This document shows, piece by piece, positions 1 to 12,691 of a DNA stretch of 64,000 bases. The translations under genes were made by a program, and so were the position numbers. The stretch is taken from the NCBI GenBank assembly GCA_029204225.1, contig CM055114.1, positions 18,556,540-18,620,539 on the forward strand, read 5' to 3'. Below the pieces are notes generated by a model, which searched no databases, was not told the origin of the DNA, and was given only the letters and a program-made list of their open reading frames with translations. Numbering within the stretch: position 1 is the stretch's first letter; every line of letters starts with the position of its first letter. Source of the DNA: Diphasiastrum complanatum. Its lineage: Eukaryota; Streptophyta; Lycopodiopsida; Lycopodiales; Lycopodiaceae.

Positions 1-447
1 ACCAAAGCATTTACAAAAACTCAAGACAAATGTGTTGAAAACTAGAGATTGCCAATTTGCTCCAAAAATTCTATCTCCCACTATGGAATGATGGATTCTA
101 TGTATAAAAGCTCTTCCTCACCTCAAGTTAGGTGAAAATCCAGTATGTAATAAGAAGATGATTGACCATTTTTATCCTAATTTGTCAATCTTTACCTAAT
201 CTTAGAGTTTTGCCAAGTTGGTGACTAGGTTGGTTATCCACCTCCATGATTCAAGGAATGAGGTTCTATAATTTAGGAATTTTGACCAAACAAATCTAAC
301 TTACCTTATGAATGATATCTAACCTATCTAAGGTAGCCTACACACATGGAAACATGGACTCACCTCTGTGGGACCCACCTATGTACAATCTACATGGTTT
401 GGATCAAGTTAGATTTGTCAATTTTTTGACAATTTTTCACAACATTC
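1..447 (-). repeat. Partial copia LTR (family starting TGTGAAAAAT)
   Basis: Read on the - strand from 447, the sequence begins TGTGAAAAATTG. About 75-90 bases later it has a TTGTACATAGGTGG-like stretch, which is also found after the LTR start at 34486 (-) and in looser form after 24227 (+). Only the outer edge is clear; the other end is not seen in the window. Confidence 0.4.
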
Positions 448-3400
448 ACCTCAAATAGGAGACTGATTGCTCTTGATTTAAGGTTAGAATCTTACCAAGC
501 AAAATCAATCTGTTCAACTATTTCAATGATTCCATGGGAATGATGAGGTCTGTTTTCCATTCTTTTTGTTACTATGTCACAACTGGTAGTATAAGACATC
601 AATGTGATTTACACGTTACGTCATTCAAGTGCTCAACAGTTTTACAATCTCACAATCAATTCATGCAAGTATTGTAATACATGTCACCCATGAAGCCAAC
701 TGGCCAAGGGCAACAAATTCTTTTTTGTTAGCATCTTGCAACTGGTAGTTGTAAAACATCAATCTTATTCACATGTTAAGTCATTAAGTCCTTCAGCAGT
801 TTTACAATGTCACTGTCAGTTCATCCAAGAACGGCAATACATGTTTCATTTTGAATCTATGATCGACCAGATTTAGTTTCAACAAGCTTCAACTTATAAG
901 ATAAAAGTATGCGCAAACACATCAATAAGCTTTTGAGTAGTATATTTAACAACTATATATATGAAGAAGTCGGATGTCATTTGCTTGGTTTTGCTCTATT
1001 ATGGTATTGTCCATTATGGCTGAGTCAGCCAGAGAAGTGATAAACATTCAGCATGTTTGTGTTTGTTAATATGTGCAAGAGCTATTGTGACTTGCACCGA
1101 CTCTTGGACATTGATGACATCCTTGTTTATGGAGTTGATGATCTAAGACTTTCTAGGTGAACTCAAAAGGTTGAAGATTGCAGGATTTTTTTGTCTTGAC
1201 AAGGTTACCTTTGAAGCTTAACATTGAATACATGACGTGAATTAATAAAATGGAGTATTACATTCATTACTGCATCTATGCAGTGTTTCATACTAAGCTA
1301 AGAACCCAATCAATGCATAAAATAGCAAGACAAATGGAGAGATTACTAAAAAAATGCACCAAAACTAGGATTTAGCTTCCATGTCCATTATGGCCAAATG
1401 AGACACTATATATACATGAAGGAGAGCTCGGGCTGTTGCTGAGTCACTGATCTGGCACGTGTGAGAGTGCCTAGTCACCTAAAGATCCATCAATCAAATC
1501 AAACTTGGCACATGGTCCATGACTTTCATGATTTAAAGCACCTCCTTGATTTTGGGTGATTTCCTACATTATAGGAACCTAGATAAAAATCTTTTATCAA
1601 TTCAAACTCGACCTCTACTGATCTTTTCACATGTGTGAGCAGACCTCTACAGGTGCGAGATCAATCCGTCAACATGTTTTTTTTTTTAAAGAGAAGGAAT
1701 GGTTGTTGGTATAGAGACCATAATGTAAATATTGACACATTCTTTGCAAGAATTCAGGCATATTGAATGAGCATGATAGAGTTTGTGAAATTCATAGCTA
1801 ATGTTGATGTGATTTGATGAAGGAAATGACCTAAACTAGGAATGTTGCCAATTTTAACAATACAATTTTGGAATGTTAGTGGACATGAGATAGTAGTTGT
1901 GAGTAAGCCTTTTAAACATAAGACATGTTGTGAAGATGTGTTTTTTCTTCAAGATAATAAGTGGGTTAAAACTTAACATTATAATGTAAGTTTTAATAAT
2001 CTCATGAGAACTCAAAAAGTTGGAACCTTTTGATTTTAAGAAATGATTTGTAGATAAGACTCTTAGAATAGATTCAAAATAATAAAATGGATTTCAAGCA
2101 AGGAAGTTTTGACAAGGAAACCGTTGAAGCAAACATGGATACATTCAGTAACAAGTCACAAAATAAGTCATTATTCACAATATTTTAGAAGTCCATGACT
2201 TATTCCAAGCAAAAGGATTGAAATGAAACCCTTGATATATACATCAATAGCAAACACAAATTGCTGCTTATATTCATATCAAGGTTGGGAGTATAGCCAT
2301 TGGTATTTTGAACGTACACAGATCTTAAAAATGACATGTCAGGAAAGTCGTTCATGTTGGTTATAGGTCAAACATACAAAAGCTCATGTAATTATATCAT
2401 TCCCATGTAGACCATCTTGCTTATCCGAATAAGAATCATGCAAGAAATGGATTGTTATTTTATATGCTACAATACAAGAAGTCAACCTTTGAACATCATG
2501 TTTGTTCATACTTAAGGTGGCTTGAATTTGAGCTACACCATCCAATAGACAAGTGTGGCGGTTCACATCTTATCAAGGTAAAAGCCATATTGCTCAACAA
2601 AGAAATTCATGCAGTATTCAACATTTAGACTTAAAAGGAGCATTATAGCACAAAAATAATTGAAAGCAAGCCATTTAAATGTGTTTTTGAAAAATAATAA
2701 AATAAAAAACAATCAATCGCTTTTTTGGATCTAAAGGTGACCTATAATGAACATTGTCAACATTGTGTCATCCGAAATTAAATTTTTTTGTTTATTATTT
2801 AAATATTTACTATTAGCTTTATACAAGAACTAGAAGGAAACATTTGAAAGTCTGGAGCAAAAATGAAGTAGTATCCATTAATGTGATAAGCATTTGTATT
2901 TTTTTTGGTAAATGGTGTGAATCAGTCTCTCAACAATCACTATGATAGTCCTAGAATCGGTGATAACCTTTTCTTCTCCAATTCATTTGCATTTCTTTCA
3001 TCCATGTATTACAAGCAATTTGGTTAGGTTTTGTATTTGCAAGTTGCTCAAAATTTTAAAATAATGTTGATGTGGATGATGTATTTTGAGATGATGGGCT
3101 CCCCTCCCCTCCCTCCAAACGGGAAAAAAATACCTCGTCTATCTAAGCAATAAAATCCAAACTATGCTTTTTCATCAGACTCACAAATATAAAACAAGAA
3201 CTAGCATTCCTCAAACGTTAGCTACATATTATGCAATTGATACAAAAAACATATAAAATGAAACTTGCTCAAAGAGATCCATGGGAAAAATGCAAACAAT
3301 TATGTTTGTGGCTGATTCTAGATGGAGCGACTACAATTTTTTTAACTTTACACAATATTGGACTTCAAATTAAATAATACACTTAACACATGGCATTCTT

Positions 3401-5399
3401 TATTAACATTCGATTTGAGCAGCCAATAACATGAACATACCACAAAATTTGAATTACACCTAGCTTTTCAAACATATATAATATCAAGAAAAAGGAGGTG
3501 TCTCAATCCTTGCTATAAAAAAATATTTCATTATGTCAAATAGAACTATTAAAATTGTCTAGAATTTTGAAGATTTCAATATCATTTTTCCCTTATCTGA
3601 ACTAGAATTTTGATAGGACTTATTCAAGTATTTTAGTAATTTACAATAATCCAATGTACAAAATAGTTGAATTTGTGAATCAAATTAGCATTTTGCTATA
3701 ACCATGCAATCTACTCTTCTTTTTTGAGAGATACATGCAATATATTCTTGAAGACTCTCAAGTACTACTTGGCCAATGAGTGGTGATTTTCAAGTTTTTG
3801 AATCATTGTACAATGACCGACTAGAGTAGCTTACACATTTGTTTTATGGCATATGTTTAATAATTTCATTATTATGGACATTAATAATGCTATGGTCATC
3901 AAGGCTACTTATTGCTTTATCTAGATGTACAAACTATGGATAGACATTATTTCAATGGATGAAATTTTAATGACCCACCTTTAAAAAGAGATAGACTTAT
4001 AGACAAATCACCTTCCAATCACATCCTCTTGCAAACTCCCATTGTGTCAAATATGAATCATACCTTTGATCTTGTTTGTTGGAGTGTGTCAACCATCCAA
4101 TCAGTAGTGATTTCTAGTCAAGGCCTTTTTATTCTCTTGTTTATATAATTTCAACCATTTATTTATTACTTCTTAATTACAGAGAATGAAAGTTGAAGGT
4201 TTTTTTTTTTTCTAAGAATAGGTTTCATTTTTTTAAGACTATCCATACTTTGAGGTTTTTTTTATCTTTCACCTCATTGCTTTTTCGAAATTCCATAGAC
4301 ATGGAGTAGATGGATCTACACTTTCCTATATTCATTGACAGGAGCATTGAGTTGCAATAGAAAATGTCATAATGGAAATTTCAATTGTGTACAAATTTGA
4401 TCATTGCATATAATGTATCTCTTGTTTTTATGAATTTAAAACCTTGGACAATTTCAATTGTCCATTATGGACAATCATTTTGGAACAAGTAGATGTCCTC
4501 TTGAGGCAAAAGAAGTCCCACATGACAATACGGTCTTGATTTTCAAACACCTTATAGATAAGCACAACAATTTGAAACTTTTCTATGTAAAAGAATTGTT
4601 CGAAGAACATGTGATTGGAAATGTAGATGCTTATTCCACATGATCCAATTAATTTAATCACAACTTTTGGAAAATACTATCTGATTTCGTAAATGTTGTA
4701 AATATTATTCCTAGATGTTGAGGTTGTTTCTTCAAGCACAATTCATCAATGACTACGTTAAACATATTCTACATGGTTATAGGTAGAGCAAACGACATTT
4801 GCCATGCATGCATATAGACAGTTTTTACATTGTATTTGTACATATAATCTAGAATCTATCCTAAGTTTCATGAACTTGTAAGCTACTTAGATGAGATGCT
4901 TGATAAATACATGAATGATGTAAATGATTTACAAAGCTTATTGCAAATTTCATATAAATATCTCCATTCCAGTGTTTGTTTTCAATGTCTTTGTTTATGA
5001 GCAACAGTTCTGGGTTTGTAATTTGGTCAACTTTGCTGTTAAAAATGTGTTCATGCTTGTGGTATTTCCATCTTCTTTTTTGTGTGTGAATGTTTTGTGA
5101 GGTGTTTGTGCAAAAGAAATCAATTTCTATGCATATTTCATCTTTGCACGTACATATTTAGACACCCACATTTATGACATGTTAATGTTCCCATAACATC
5201 TATCATTTTCCAAATTCCAAAGTCACATATGAATTTCAAAATCACTTTTAAGTACTTTTTTACAAATAAAAAAAACATACGATAATTTCAACAAACATTA
5301 AAAACATACCAAATGTTATACTTTTTGAAAATACGATAGTTTGGACAACGACAATTATAGATGTATTAGAAAGATTGCTCAAAACTCATCTAACATATT
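1..5399. other. AT-rich intergenic DNA without supported genes
   Basis: I see no convincing coding sequence here; the open frames are short and match nothing I know. Two approximate direct copies of a ~130-base stretch (about 575-705 and 720-850) share the order: gcaactggtagt-like motif, acatcaat, a tcattcaag/tcattaag motif, cagttttacaat. An edge reading TGTGAAAAATTG on the - strand near 447 resembles the LTR start seen at 20728 and 34486, so roughly 1-447 is probably an LTR piece of that copia family. The rest looks like decayed repeats. Confidence 0.5.
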
Positions 5400-7150
5400 C
5401 TAGATAATGAATCACAATGGACTTTCAACGCCTATCTCAAAAAACATGGAGTATCACAGCAAACATATTTTTTTGTATTAAAATGCAAATAAAAAAAATT
5501 AGTCATATACTGACTGAGAGAGCTGACTGCAAAAGCTATGTCTGGTTTGGTACAGATCATGGCGTACATAAGAGATCCTATAATAGAATGGTAAGGATAC
5601 TCACGCATCTGCTGCTTCTCATGAATTGTTTGGGGACACTGGTCATTTGACAATTTGAGTCCTGGTTCCATTGGTGAGAGAGCTAACTTGCAATTCATCA
5701 GATTATATCTGACTAACATGTTGTAGATCTACCTCTATTGTGTAATGTAGACCAACTTCTATTTTCTGTCTCTGTGCATTTGTATACCAAGGCAAAAATG
5801 AGCTTCGCCCAGATCAATCATGTCGAATTCGGAAGATAGCATTATCTTGGCTTCTTTTATCAGATCAACTGTTGCTGAAAAACAATGTATCATCCACGTA
5901 CAAAGTGATAATGATAAAAAACTGATGCACTACTTTGAAGTAAACGTTTGAATCTGAAGAGCTAGGTGTATAGCCGTAATCAATAAGAAAAGTATTCATC
6001 CTTTGAAACCATGCTCGAGTAGATTGCTTCAAGCCATAAAGTGTCTTATAGAGTTTGTGCACGTGATTGTGCTTACCCTTGATAATATAACCTTTGGGTT
6101 GCACCATGTAAATGTCTTCTTCGATAACTCCATTGAGATATGTTGTCTGTACATCCATTTCATGTATTTCCAAATCTGTTGTAGCGACAAATGATAGCAA
6201 ATGTTGAATAGAAGAATGCTTGAGTACTAGATTGAAGGTCTCAATATAATCGACATTGTATACCTGAGAAAATTCTCTGGCTACAAGTCATGCCTTTTTC
6301 CTATTGATGCTTCCATCTATGTTGTACTTGACTTTGAAAATCCATTTGCAATCAACTATGTTTCTGCTAGCAGGTAATTCGACAACCGTCCATGTCTGGT
6401 TATTAATAAGAGATGAATACTCTTTATCCATAGCTTTTTTCTAGAGATCTGAATTAGGTTGACTGAGTGCCTCTTGGACAGACGTCGGTTCCTAAACAAG
6501 ATAAGCTGCAGACTCATTGATACACCGGTTAGGTGGTTTGCTAGTCCTTGAAAATCTTCTGGGTAATACAAGAAGTTGATTATTTTCATCATACTGTAGT
6601 TGCTGATCTGCAACATCATCATCTTCTGATCCGTCGTTGATTTGTTGTATGTCAAGAGTAGAGGAGTTTGGTCCTTCAATAGGAATAGTCGATTGAGAAA
6701 CTAGAAAGGCGTCAGGAGAATCTGATAGGTCGGCTACATGGGGACTGCCCTTTCTTTTGAGGTCTTGAAATTGATCTTCGATGAAGATGACATCCCGGCT
6801 AGTGAATATCTTTTGCTCAATGGGATCGAACAACTTGTAGGCTTGATTTGAAATAGTGTAATTAATGAAAACACACTTGATACTCTGAAAGTCGAGCTTT
6901 TTGCTGAGATCATGAGGAATTTGCGCAAAAGCAGTACATCCAAAAACTCATAAGTTTGATAAAGAAGGTTTGGTACATGTCCAAACTTCGAATGGTGTTT
7001 TGTCTGAGAGGCCTCTAGTAGAACATCTATTTTGAATATAGATTGCTATTGAAACATCTTCAGCCCAGAACACCAACATTATTTGTTTGTAAGGATGTGC
7101 CAAATGACACTCTTTTAGATCTAATGGATGGGGTTGGGAATGCAAGGCAG
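5400..7150 (-). pseudogene. Ty1/copia pol relic (integrase C-end to reverse transcriptase)
   Basis: Reading from high to low coordinates, frames hold an integrase C-terminal piece (6948-7145, with a TPFEVW motif), the linker typical of copia pol (about 6500-6940, containing FDPIEQKIF), then reverse transcriptase (5865-6360). The RT part has an LYGLKQS-type motif and the catalytic YVDD near 5890. It ends with the region between RT and RNase H (5432-5719, GSLMYAM). Stops and frameshifts separate these blocks and the 5' half of the element is missing. At its upper end it abuts directly on copy A of the TIR element, so it may have replaced the left part of that copy. Confidence 0.85.
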
Positions 7151-7159
7151 TTGGAGATA

Positions 7160-7681
7160 TTGAATGTATAATTAAGAAAGTTTCTATGATATTTTGTTAT
7201 TGCATTGTGAGACAAATGCTTAGATTTACATTTAGTTACCAGAGATGGAAACGAATTAGTGAGACCCGGATGCCACTAGATCAAGACCTTCAAATGGATG
7301 GTCACACAGATCGAAAAGAAGTCCACATTTTCAACAATAAAGACATGCTAACTACAACTGAAGTGGAGGACCATTGGAGCTTGAGTTATATCAGACAAGA
7401 GATGGCCTTAATGCACTATGAAATCCTAACTAAACACTTCAGATTCATTACCAATGGAAAGCTGGTAGCATTTTCCTATGATGTGCAAATAAGTCAATGA
7501 TTATATATGTAACTCTATTCAGAGAATAACCAAATTAACAAGTTGCTTATCTTTCATGCAGATACGAAAAAGACAGGAAAACACAACACTCTTCAAGGAT
7601 CTTCCAATAGATATCAACATTGTAGAAGAACAACGACAAGTCATACAATCAATTGTACAAACTGATATTTGTATTCAATGA
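7160..7681 (+). pseudogene. ORF1 of TIR element copy A, 3' part (unknown protein)
   Basis: Only the C-terminal part survives. A first exon (to 7463) is closely similar to residues in the second half of ORF1 of copy B. It shares a TFSYQR motif, a LPLDQD-like segment, a DGHT/NGHT motif, and FRFITNGKL at the splice site. The intron runs from 7464 (GTAGCA) to 7561 (TGCAG), and the second exon starts IRKRQE and ends at TGA 7679-7681. The C-terminus is longer than in copy B. No known domain is recognised. The upstream part is lost at the junction with the copia relic. Confidence 0.6.
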
Positions 7682-7839
7682 AATATCACCCGAATTTGGG
7701 GATTTTGTACAACTGTGCAAACAATTCTTTTTTCAGTATTCACTATATGTCAGTATTTCACTATATGTCTATATTTCTATATCAGTATGAAACTATGTCT
7801 ATCTATTCAGCTTGGGTATTTACAAATTTCCCAGTCTCA

Positions 7840-9190
7840 TTTAGAATTTGAACATCATCTGGCTTAGAAGGGCCAGCAGAAATCTTTGGTCCAGTAGTTG
7901 AACTGGCCAATAGACTAAAGATGAGCTCCTGTCGAAATCTTTACACTTTGCCAGCTATATAATCACGGAGGAAAAACTACAATAAACAATATATTAGATG
8001 AATATTAATAATAAACAATATATTACATGATGATTAAAGAGAAAGGAAACTAAATAACTCACCTTCGAAATATTAACATCCTCCTGAAGAATGTACCACT
8101 CAAAAAATAATTTGGCATTGTAAAGAGTACACCATGCACAGCTAAATGAGTCGTTTTGTTGGGGTGTCTGCAGTACATTCAACTGATTAATAATGGGACA
8201 AAAAAATTGACACTAAAAAATGATGATAAAAAAAATACGCAAGAAAGGTTCAATGATTACCTCAATGCTTACAATTTCACATGTCCTTGCTGTGGGATTT
8301 TCTATTGGAAAATATCTACAAATAGCCAGCAACAGTGAGTCAATATCTTTATGTACTGGCGAAATTCATTTTGACACAAAAAAAATTCACTACATTTATT
8401 TGCAGTTATTTTTACAGAGACTATAGTTGAGCTCCAGTGATCACTGCAAAAACAAGGAAGAATTTTATTAGATAGATGATACAGTGATTACAAGTAAAGA
8501 AATAGACAACTAACGATATAGACATACTTGGTATGATAAGGCATCAACAAAAACTTCACAACTGGTGTGCATGCACCAAAGAGATAGTGTAACGAAGTGT
8601 TGTTGTCGTCCTTGATGGCCTACAGAAAAAAATTGCTGAGAAGCGTCAATTCATTCATAGAATCCCTTGCAATATCAATTTGCAGTAAGGAGAGACCCGT
8701 CTCTATCACTGGATTGCTGATAGAGGCCCTTTTGTCCTTCATCTGAATACAATTTAGGATTCTAAAGTTAAGCTCAAAACAAATTTCTTCTATTTTGAAG
8801 AGAATTGGCATGCCAATATTATCTATAGCATCTGATATATCTTTTTCAAATTTTAAATAATCATCAGAATCTAAATATAATATAGGTTTGAGATTAATGG
8901 GAAGAGGGGAGAGAGTATTCACAATGGAGGTGATGTCCAAAAATTTTTGTGGCTGAATTGACCACAGTACCTAAGGCTACTAGATTTACAGTTGCATCAC
9001 CTCTAGATGAGAAATGTTGGAGATCCATGCGTCGGACCTTTTTAGGAGCCTGGGCAGAGGATTTCTTGCTCCTTTTAGGGGTAGGTTGCTTGTGAGGCCT
9101 CTTTGTGAGAAGGTTAGTCCTGTTAAGGGGTTTGTCCCTGGGAGTAGAGGGTTCACCCTTGTGAAGTTTACAAAATCTCTCCCTCATTCT
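7840..9190 (-). pseudogene. ORF2 of TIR element copy A: Ulp1-like protease, histone part mostly lost
   Basis: Exons in order are: end of the histone fold plus linker and protease N-part (about 9190 to 8528, donor GTATGT); the His exon (starts 8443, DHWS motif); the Cys exon (8167 to 8063, 105 bp as in copy B, motif PQQNDSFSC); and the last exon (starts 7976). The exon starts and ends match copy B exactly in position and phase. At the 5' end only a MPK-like piece and the RMRERF stretch of the histone domain remain. The rest was removed by a deletion that brings ORF3 within about 50 bases. In-frame stops in the His exon and last exon show that it is dead. Confidence 0.7.
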
Positions 9191-9241
9191 ATACAGAATT
9201 TGGCATAGAGTACTTCAAGTCCCTCTTCCGGCTTTTCTCAC

Positions 9242-9643
9242 ATGTGTTCAGTGTCACGGCAGAGTCCGGATGTTTTTTATGACCAGTATGTCAGATTCAG
9301 GAATATAATCAGTATCCCTTTATTCTCTTTGTGTAATTTGTCGTTTATGTATTTCACTGACCTTGTACATACTTCTCCACATTATAAGCAGTGGCTAGAC
9401 ATGATGTACACTAAACCTTTTGACCAATTTAAGAATTCCAGTGAATGTAATTGTTGTAAACGAAAATGTCATTTTCTTGAGTACCAAACCAGATTTGTGT
9501 TTTTCTTGTTAGTACAAATTCTAGTAGAGTCAAATACATCAATTCCTGATACTAAGTTCCCTTCATCCTCCAGTACTGAACGTTCCATAAGGATATTAGT
9601 CATTTCTTGGTGTATACTCCAGATAAAGACACTGACTATTTGA
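9242..9643 (+). pseudogene. ORF3 of TIR element copy A, 5'-truncated (unknown, Cys cluster)
   Basis: The frame aligns with ORF3 of copy B from the DVFY motif onward. It keeps an LVH motif, an FDQF/FDLF stretch and a C-x2-C-x3-C cluster (CNCCKRKC, near residues 75-82 of the frame). The N-terminal ~30 residues of copy B are missing because of the central deletion. The C-terminus continues about 40 residues beyond a shared FLLVQI motif and meets the end of ORF4 tail to tail at about 9640. No function is known. Confidence 0.5.
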
Positions 9644-10910
9644 GTGTAGATACTTTCACAATCTTTGACTCATCTAACTTAAGTACTATGATTATTTTAC
9701 CATTCACCTTTTCTAAGGTTATATCATAAAATGTGACCATGTATGTTAGCAAGTGATTTAGATCAACAAAGAAGTTGTTTGATGAATTATAAGATATTGA
9801 ACTTCCATCAGTTTCATACACTTCCTCAATATGAAATGGGATACCAATGATCTTATGCATACCTATGTTTAATGTATTCCTCTCTGTCTTCAAGTGATAT
9901 GACCTTGGGATAGGAACTTTTCTAATTCGAACTTTCTTAAAAGATTCTCTAATAAGTTGAAATATTGTTGCATGTGCTTCTCTACTAATACCTACAAAAT
10001 CATAGGCATCCTGAACTATAGTCTTATCTAAAATATTCTAAATGTCCAGCATCAAAGACTCTGCAATTTTGCACTTTACATTGGAACTCCTATTGTTCAT
10101 CATGATACACTCAGTGGATTTGCCTGTCAATATTGAGCCCAACGACATTCCAATTAAAGCATTGTCCTTAATATTCTGATGAGCTACTAATGCAAATCTG
10201 CAAAAAAATAGATAGTGAGCAGAAACATCACAATAGCTGAAATAAAACCATATGTCATTGATCAAGTTACAAAAAATCAGAATATGCTTACTTGAATGCA
10301 CGAATTCTTCTATTTCGATAACCTCCTTTTGAAAGAGTTTGAATATCCTTGCAACTTTGTCACTTTCGCTTCTTACTCCTAGCCTCCTTCTTCTTAGCCA
10401 CTTCCACATCTTTCAATAATTGTAAGTTTTCCATACGAATAGATTGTAAGAATGATTGCATTTTCTCTAGTTCTGATTTGATATTGAATGTTATCTTTTG
10501 TATTGATTCATTATTTCTTTTAAGTTGTTCATTTTCCTCTAAAGTGTTTTGGAAATCTCTATTTTGATAAAAAGAGGATATGCGTATCAAATCACATTCT
10601 AAAAAGTGAATTTTTTCATAGAAAACTGATTTCCATAGTTTTGCAATCTCTCACAATATCCTGGTAATCCAATATGCCCATTGCATATCCATGTAACTAG
10701 ATGAGTTATTGAAGAGAATGTGGGATGAGTCAATGTGTCAGGTTCTTGAGGATACAACGTTCCATCTATCCACAAATCCAAGTTCTTCTTTCCTTTTGCC
10801 CTATAACGGGAACGATCATCAGCAGATATTGGAATTCATTTGCCTCCTCTTCTCTGTAAAGGTGCCAAATCATTAGGGATATCCAAATGTAGATGATACA
10901 ATGTCGTCAT
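9636..10910 (-). pseudogene. ORF4 of TIR element copy A (coiled-coil, unknown)
   Basis: The start is ATG at 10908-10910. Exon 1 (10910 to 10292, donor GTAAGC) encodes a short N-terminal part with a DLWIDGTLYPQ motif and HLVTWICNGH. A long charged coiled coil follows (about 10590-10360, LEENEQL heptad-like) and then a KKKEARSKKRK basic stretch. Exon 2 (10197 to 9636) holds a conserved domain ending HIEEVYETDG and NSSNNFFVDLNHL. Lesions are TGA in the N-terminal part near 10838, TGA right after KKRK, and TAG near 10038. The C-terminus (to 9636) is longer than in copy B and is probably the original one. Confidence 0.6.
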
Positions 10911-11051
10911 CAGAAAAAAACAAGAAAGTAATTCGAGGCATCAAAGTACTAAGAATAGATTTTTCAAAACAAAACAAAGTACTTATCTTTTATTATATTA
11001 TATACTCTATAAAATCAATCCATTGATTTTGCTTTTCTGCTTGATTCAACT

Positions 11052-11208
11052 TTGGAGATGGCGCGATGGCGCTCATATATTCATTCCAATGTGAAGACGA
11101 CGTTCATATTTGGAAATGGTGCTCATATTTTTATTCTAGTGGAGGGATGCATATTCATACATTTTGCTATTTTTCCTAATTCGAATTTGGGGATGGCGCT
11201 CATATTTT
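11052..11208 (+). repeat. Subterminal repeats, right end of copy A
   Basis: Three imperfect copies of a ~20-bp unit with consensus TTGGRGATGGCGCTCATATT lie at about 11052-11080, 11110-11130 and 11187-11208, within 350 bp of the terminal repeat. The same units recur at the right end of copy B. Confidence 0.6.
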
Positions 11209-11386
11209 AGATCCAATGGAAGTAATGTATATTTGAATTTAGACAAGTTAGACTGTGAATAGTTTAGAGTTCTTAACTATGACCATTGACACTATGGTTG
11301 GATCATTGGGAGTTGGGGAGGCCTTAGGAGTGGTGGGGGCAAGCAAATAAACAGTTTTTTTTTTTTTATCCTACATGGCATTTCTT

Positions 11387-11421
11387 AAAGGGTCTTTTGG
11401 AAATTGAGAACTCCTCTAATG
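11387..11421 (+). repeat. Right terminal inverted repeat of copy A
   Basis: It matches the right TIR of copy B over 35 positions with two mismatches in the middle. The outermost bases CTCCTCTAATG are identical. Confidence 0.75.
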
Positions 11422-11743
11422 ATTTGTTTCAATCCATTTGGTAGAGCCAATCAAAAGTTATAAGCTTTTGAAGAGGGTTAGGTAGGGCACCTAGACCTGT
11501 GTGGACACATTTGGTTTGATCATATCTTGCTAGTTTGACCAAAAAATTCAAGAAGATGTCATCCTAGTCAACTTTTGAGGTCATAGCCACATTGTATTAG
11601 AGTGATTTGTGGATTCTTACAATTCTATTGTATATTAGTGATTTGTGGATTCTTTGAGTGTTTCACACGTGCCAAAGATAGTTTGACCCAAAGTTTGCCT
11701 ATACTCCATCAATTGATGAGAGGTTGATCTAGTTTGAGAGAGA
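11422..11743 (+). other. Probable LTR or leader of the split copia element
   Basis: This 320-base stretch lies directly upstream of a copia gag frame and holds no frame of its own. It contains two copies of an 18-base stretch (gtgatttgtggattcttt-like, near 11609 and 11639) and a TTGGTAGAGC sequence (~11739) that could be a decayed methionine-tRNA primer-binding site. A matching LTR elsewhere was not recognised. Confidence 0.35.
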
Positions 11744-12252
11744 TTGGTAGAGCTAGTGAGATCCATTTTACATTTTGTTCCAAGTCTTCATGATTACATG
11801 GCATCTATGGGTTCCTACCTATTGGAATCTAGTGAAAGACTATCTACCTCCAACCATTATATTTGGAAGGTTAGAATGGAGTCAATCTTGATACTCCAAA
11901 ATGTGATGGACATTGTACTTGGGATTGAGGAGGAGCCTCAAGTCCTTCAAGAAGTACAAAAGTATAAGAAGAGAGCTAGGATGGCTCTCCATTATATCAA
12001 GATGAATGTCTCTAATGAGATTTTGAGGGAGATCGGTGCTTTTACTTCGGCCAAGGATGCTTGAGATACTCTCAAAGCAATCTATGAGGCCAAAAATACC
12101 TCTAGGCTTCTCACTTTTAGAAATCAAATATTCCAAAGTTGTCAAAAGAGTGATGAGAGTGCCACTAATTATGTGTTGAGAGTGAAAGATACTCATAGGG
12201 AGCTTGCTTGTATTGGATATTCCATCAAAAAAGTGAGCTAGCCCAAGAAGGA
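11744..12252 (+). pseudogene. Copia gag, 5' part of the element split by copy B
   Basis: The frame has the usual plant copia gag order: an NYxxWKxRM-like segment (HYIWKVRMESIL near 11860), then AKDA, then LKAIYEAKNTSRLL, then SDESATNYVLRVKDTHRELACIGY. A TGA interrupts it at 12062. It runs directly into the left terminal inverted repeat at 12253, and the rest of this gag resumes at 18572. It served as the landing site of the TIR element. Confidence 0.8.
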
Positions 12253-12287
12253 CATTAGAGGAGTTCTCAATATCAAAAAGACCCTTT
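12253..12287 (+). repeat. Left terminal inverted repeat of copy B
   Basis: It is the exact reverse complement of 18537-18571 over 35 bases and begins CATTAGAGGA. It is immediately preceded by copia gag sequence. Confidence 0.9.
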
Positions 12288-12691
12288 GTAAAGATACTTT
12301 TATCTTTTTTCTTTAGTTTCGACCGTCATCAGGCCCAATCAAAATGCACAGATTTGAGATCTACGTAACATATTTCAAATTAACTAAAAAATAAAAATGC
12401 AATATAGAAAACTTTGAAATTTGTGTCCGGGCAGCATGGACGTATCCCATTGATTTCTTCTTCCTGCTCGACATGTGCTAATCCGCCCGACGTCAATACC
12501 TCAAGTTAAATTTACTTGACTATGCTGGTTAGTATAATGAAATTTTACATGATATCAATCCTCATGATCATCAAAAATGTAATTGTAAGTATATCAAAAC
12601 ATATGCACTCTACAACAATCATAGGTGATTTTCTTTATTGATGCTCTTCAGATTATGATTTAAATGTCTCAACATTGTTTTTTTCTTTCAG

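Larger units (their letters stand above)
7155..11421. mobile_element. Copy A of the H3-Ulp1 TIR element (left end lost)
   Basis: This 4.3-kb block is collinear with 13165-18571 of copy B. It holds the end of ORF1 (+), most of ORF2 (-), a 5'-truncated ORF3 (+), ORF4 (-), the subterminal repeats and the right terminal inverted repeat (11387-11421, two mismatches to copy B). The left third, including the left TIR and the start of ORF1, is absent; the sequence instead joins a copia pol relic near 7150. The ~1.2-kb centre between ORF2 and ORF3 is also deleted, so the end of the histone domain is almost joined to ORF3 at about 9190-9245. Splice junctions match those of copy B. Confidence 0.8.
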
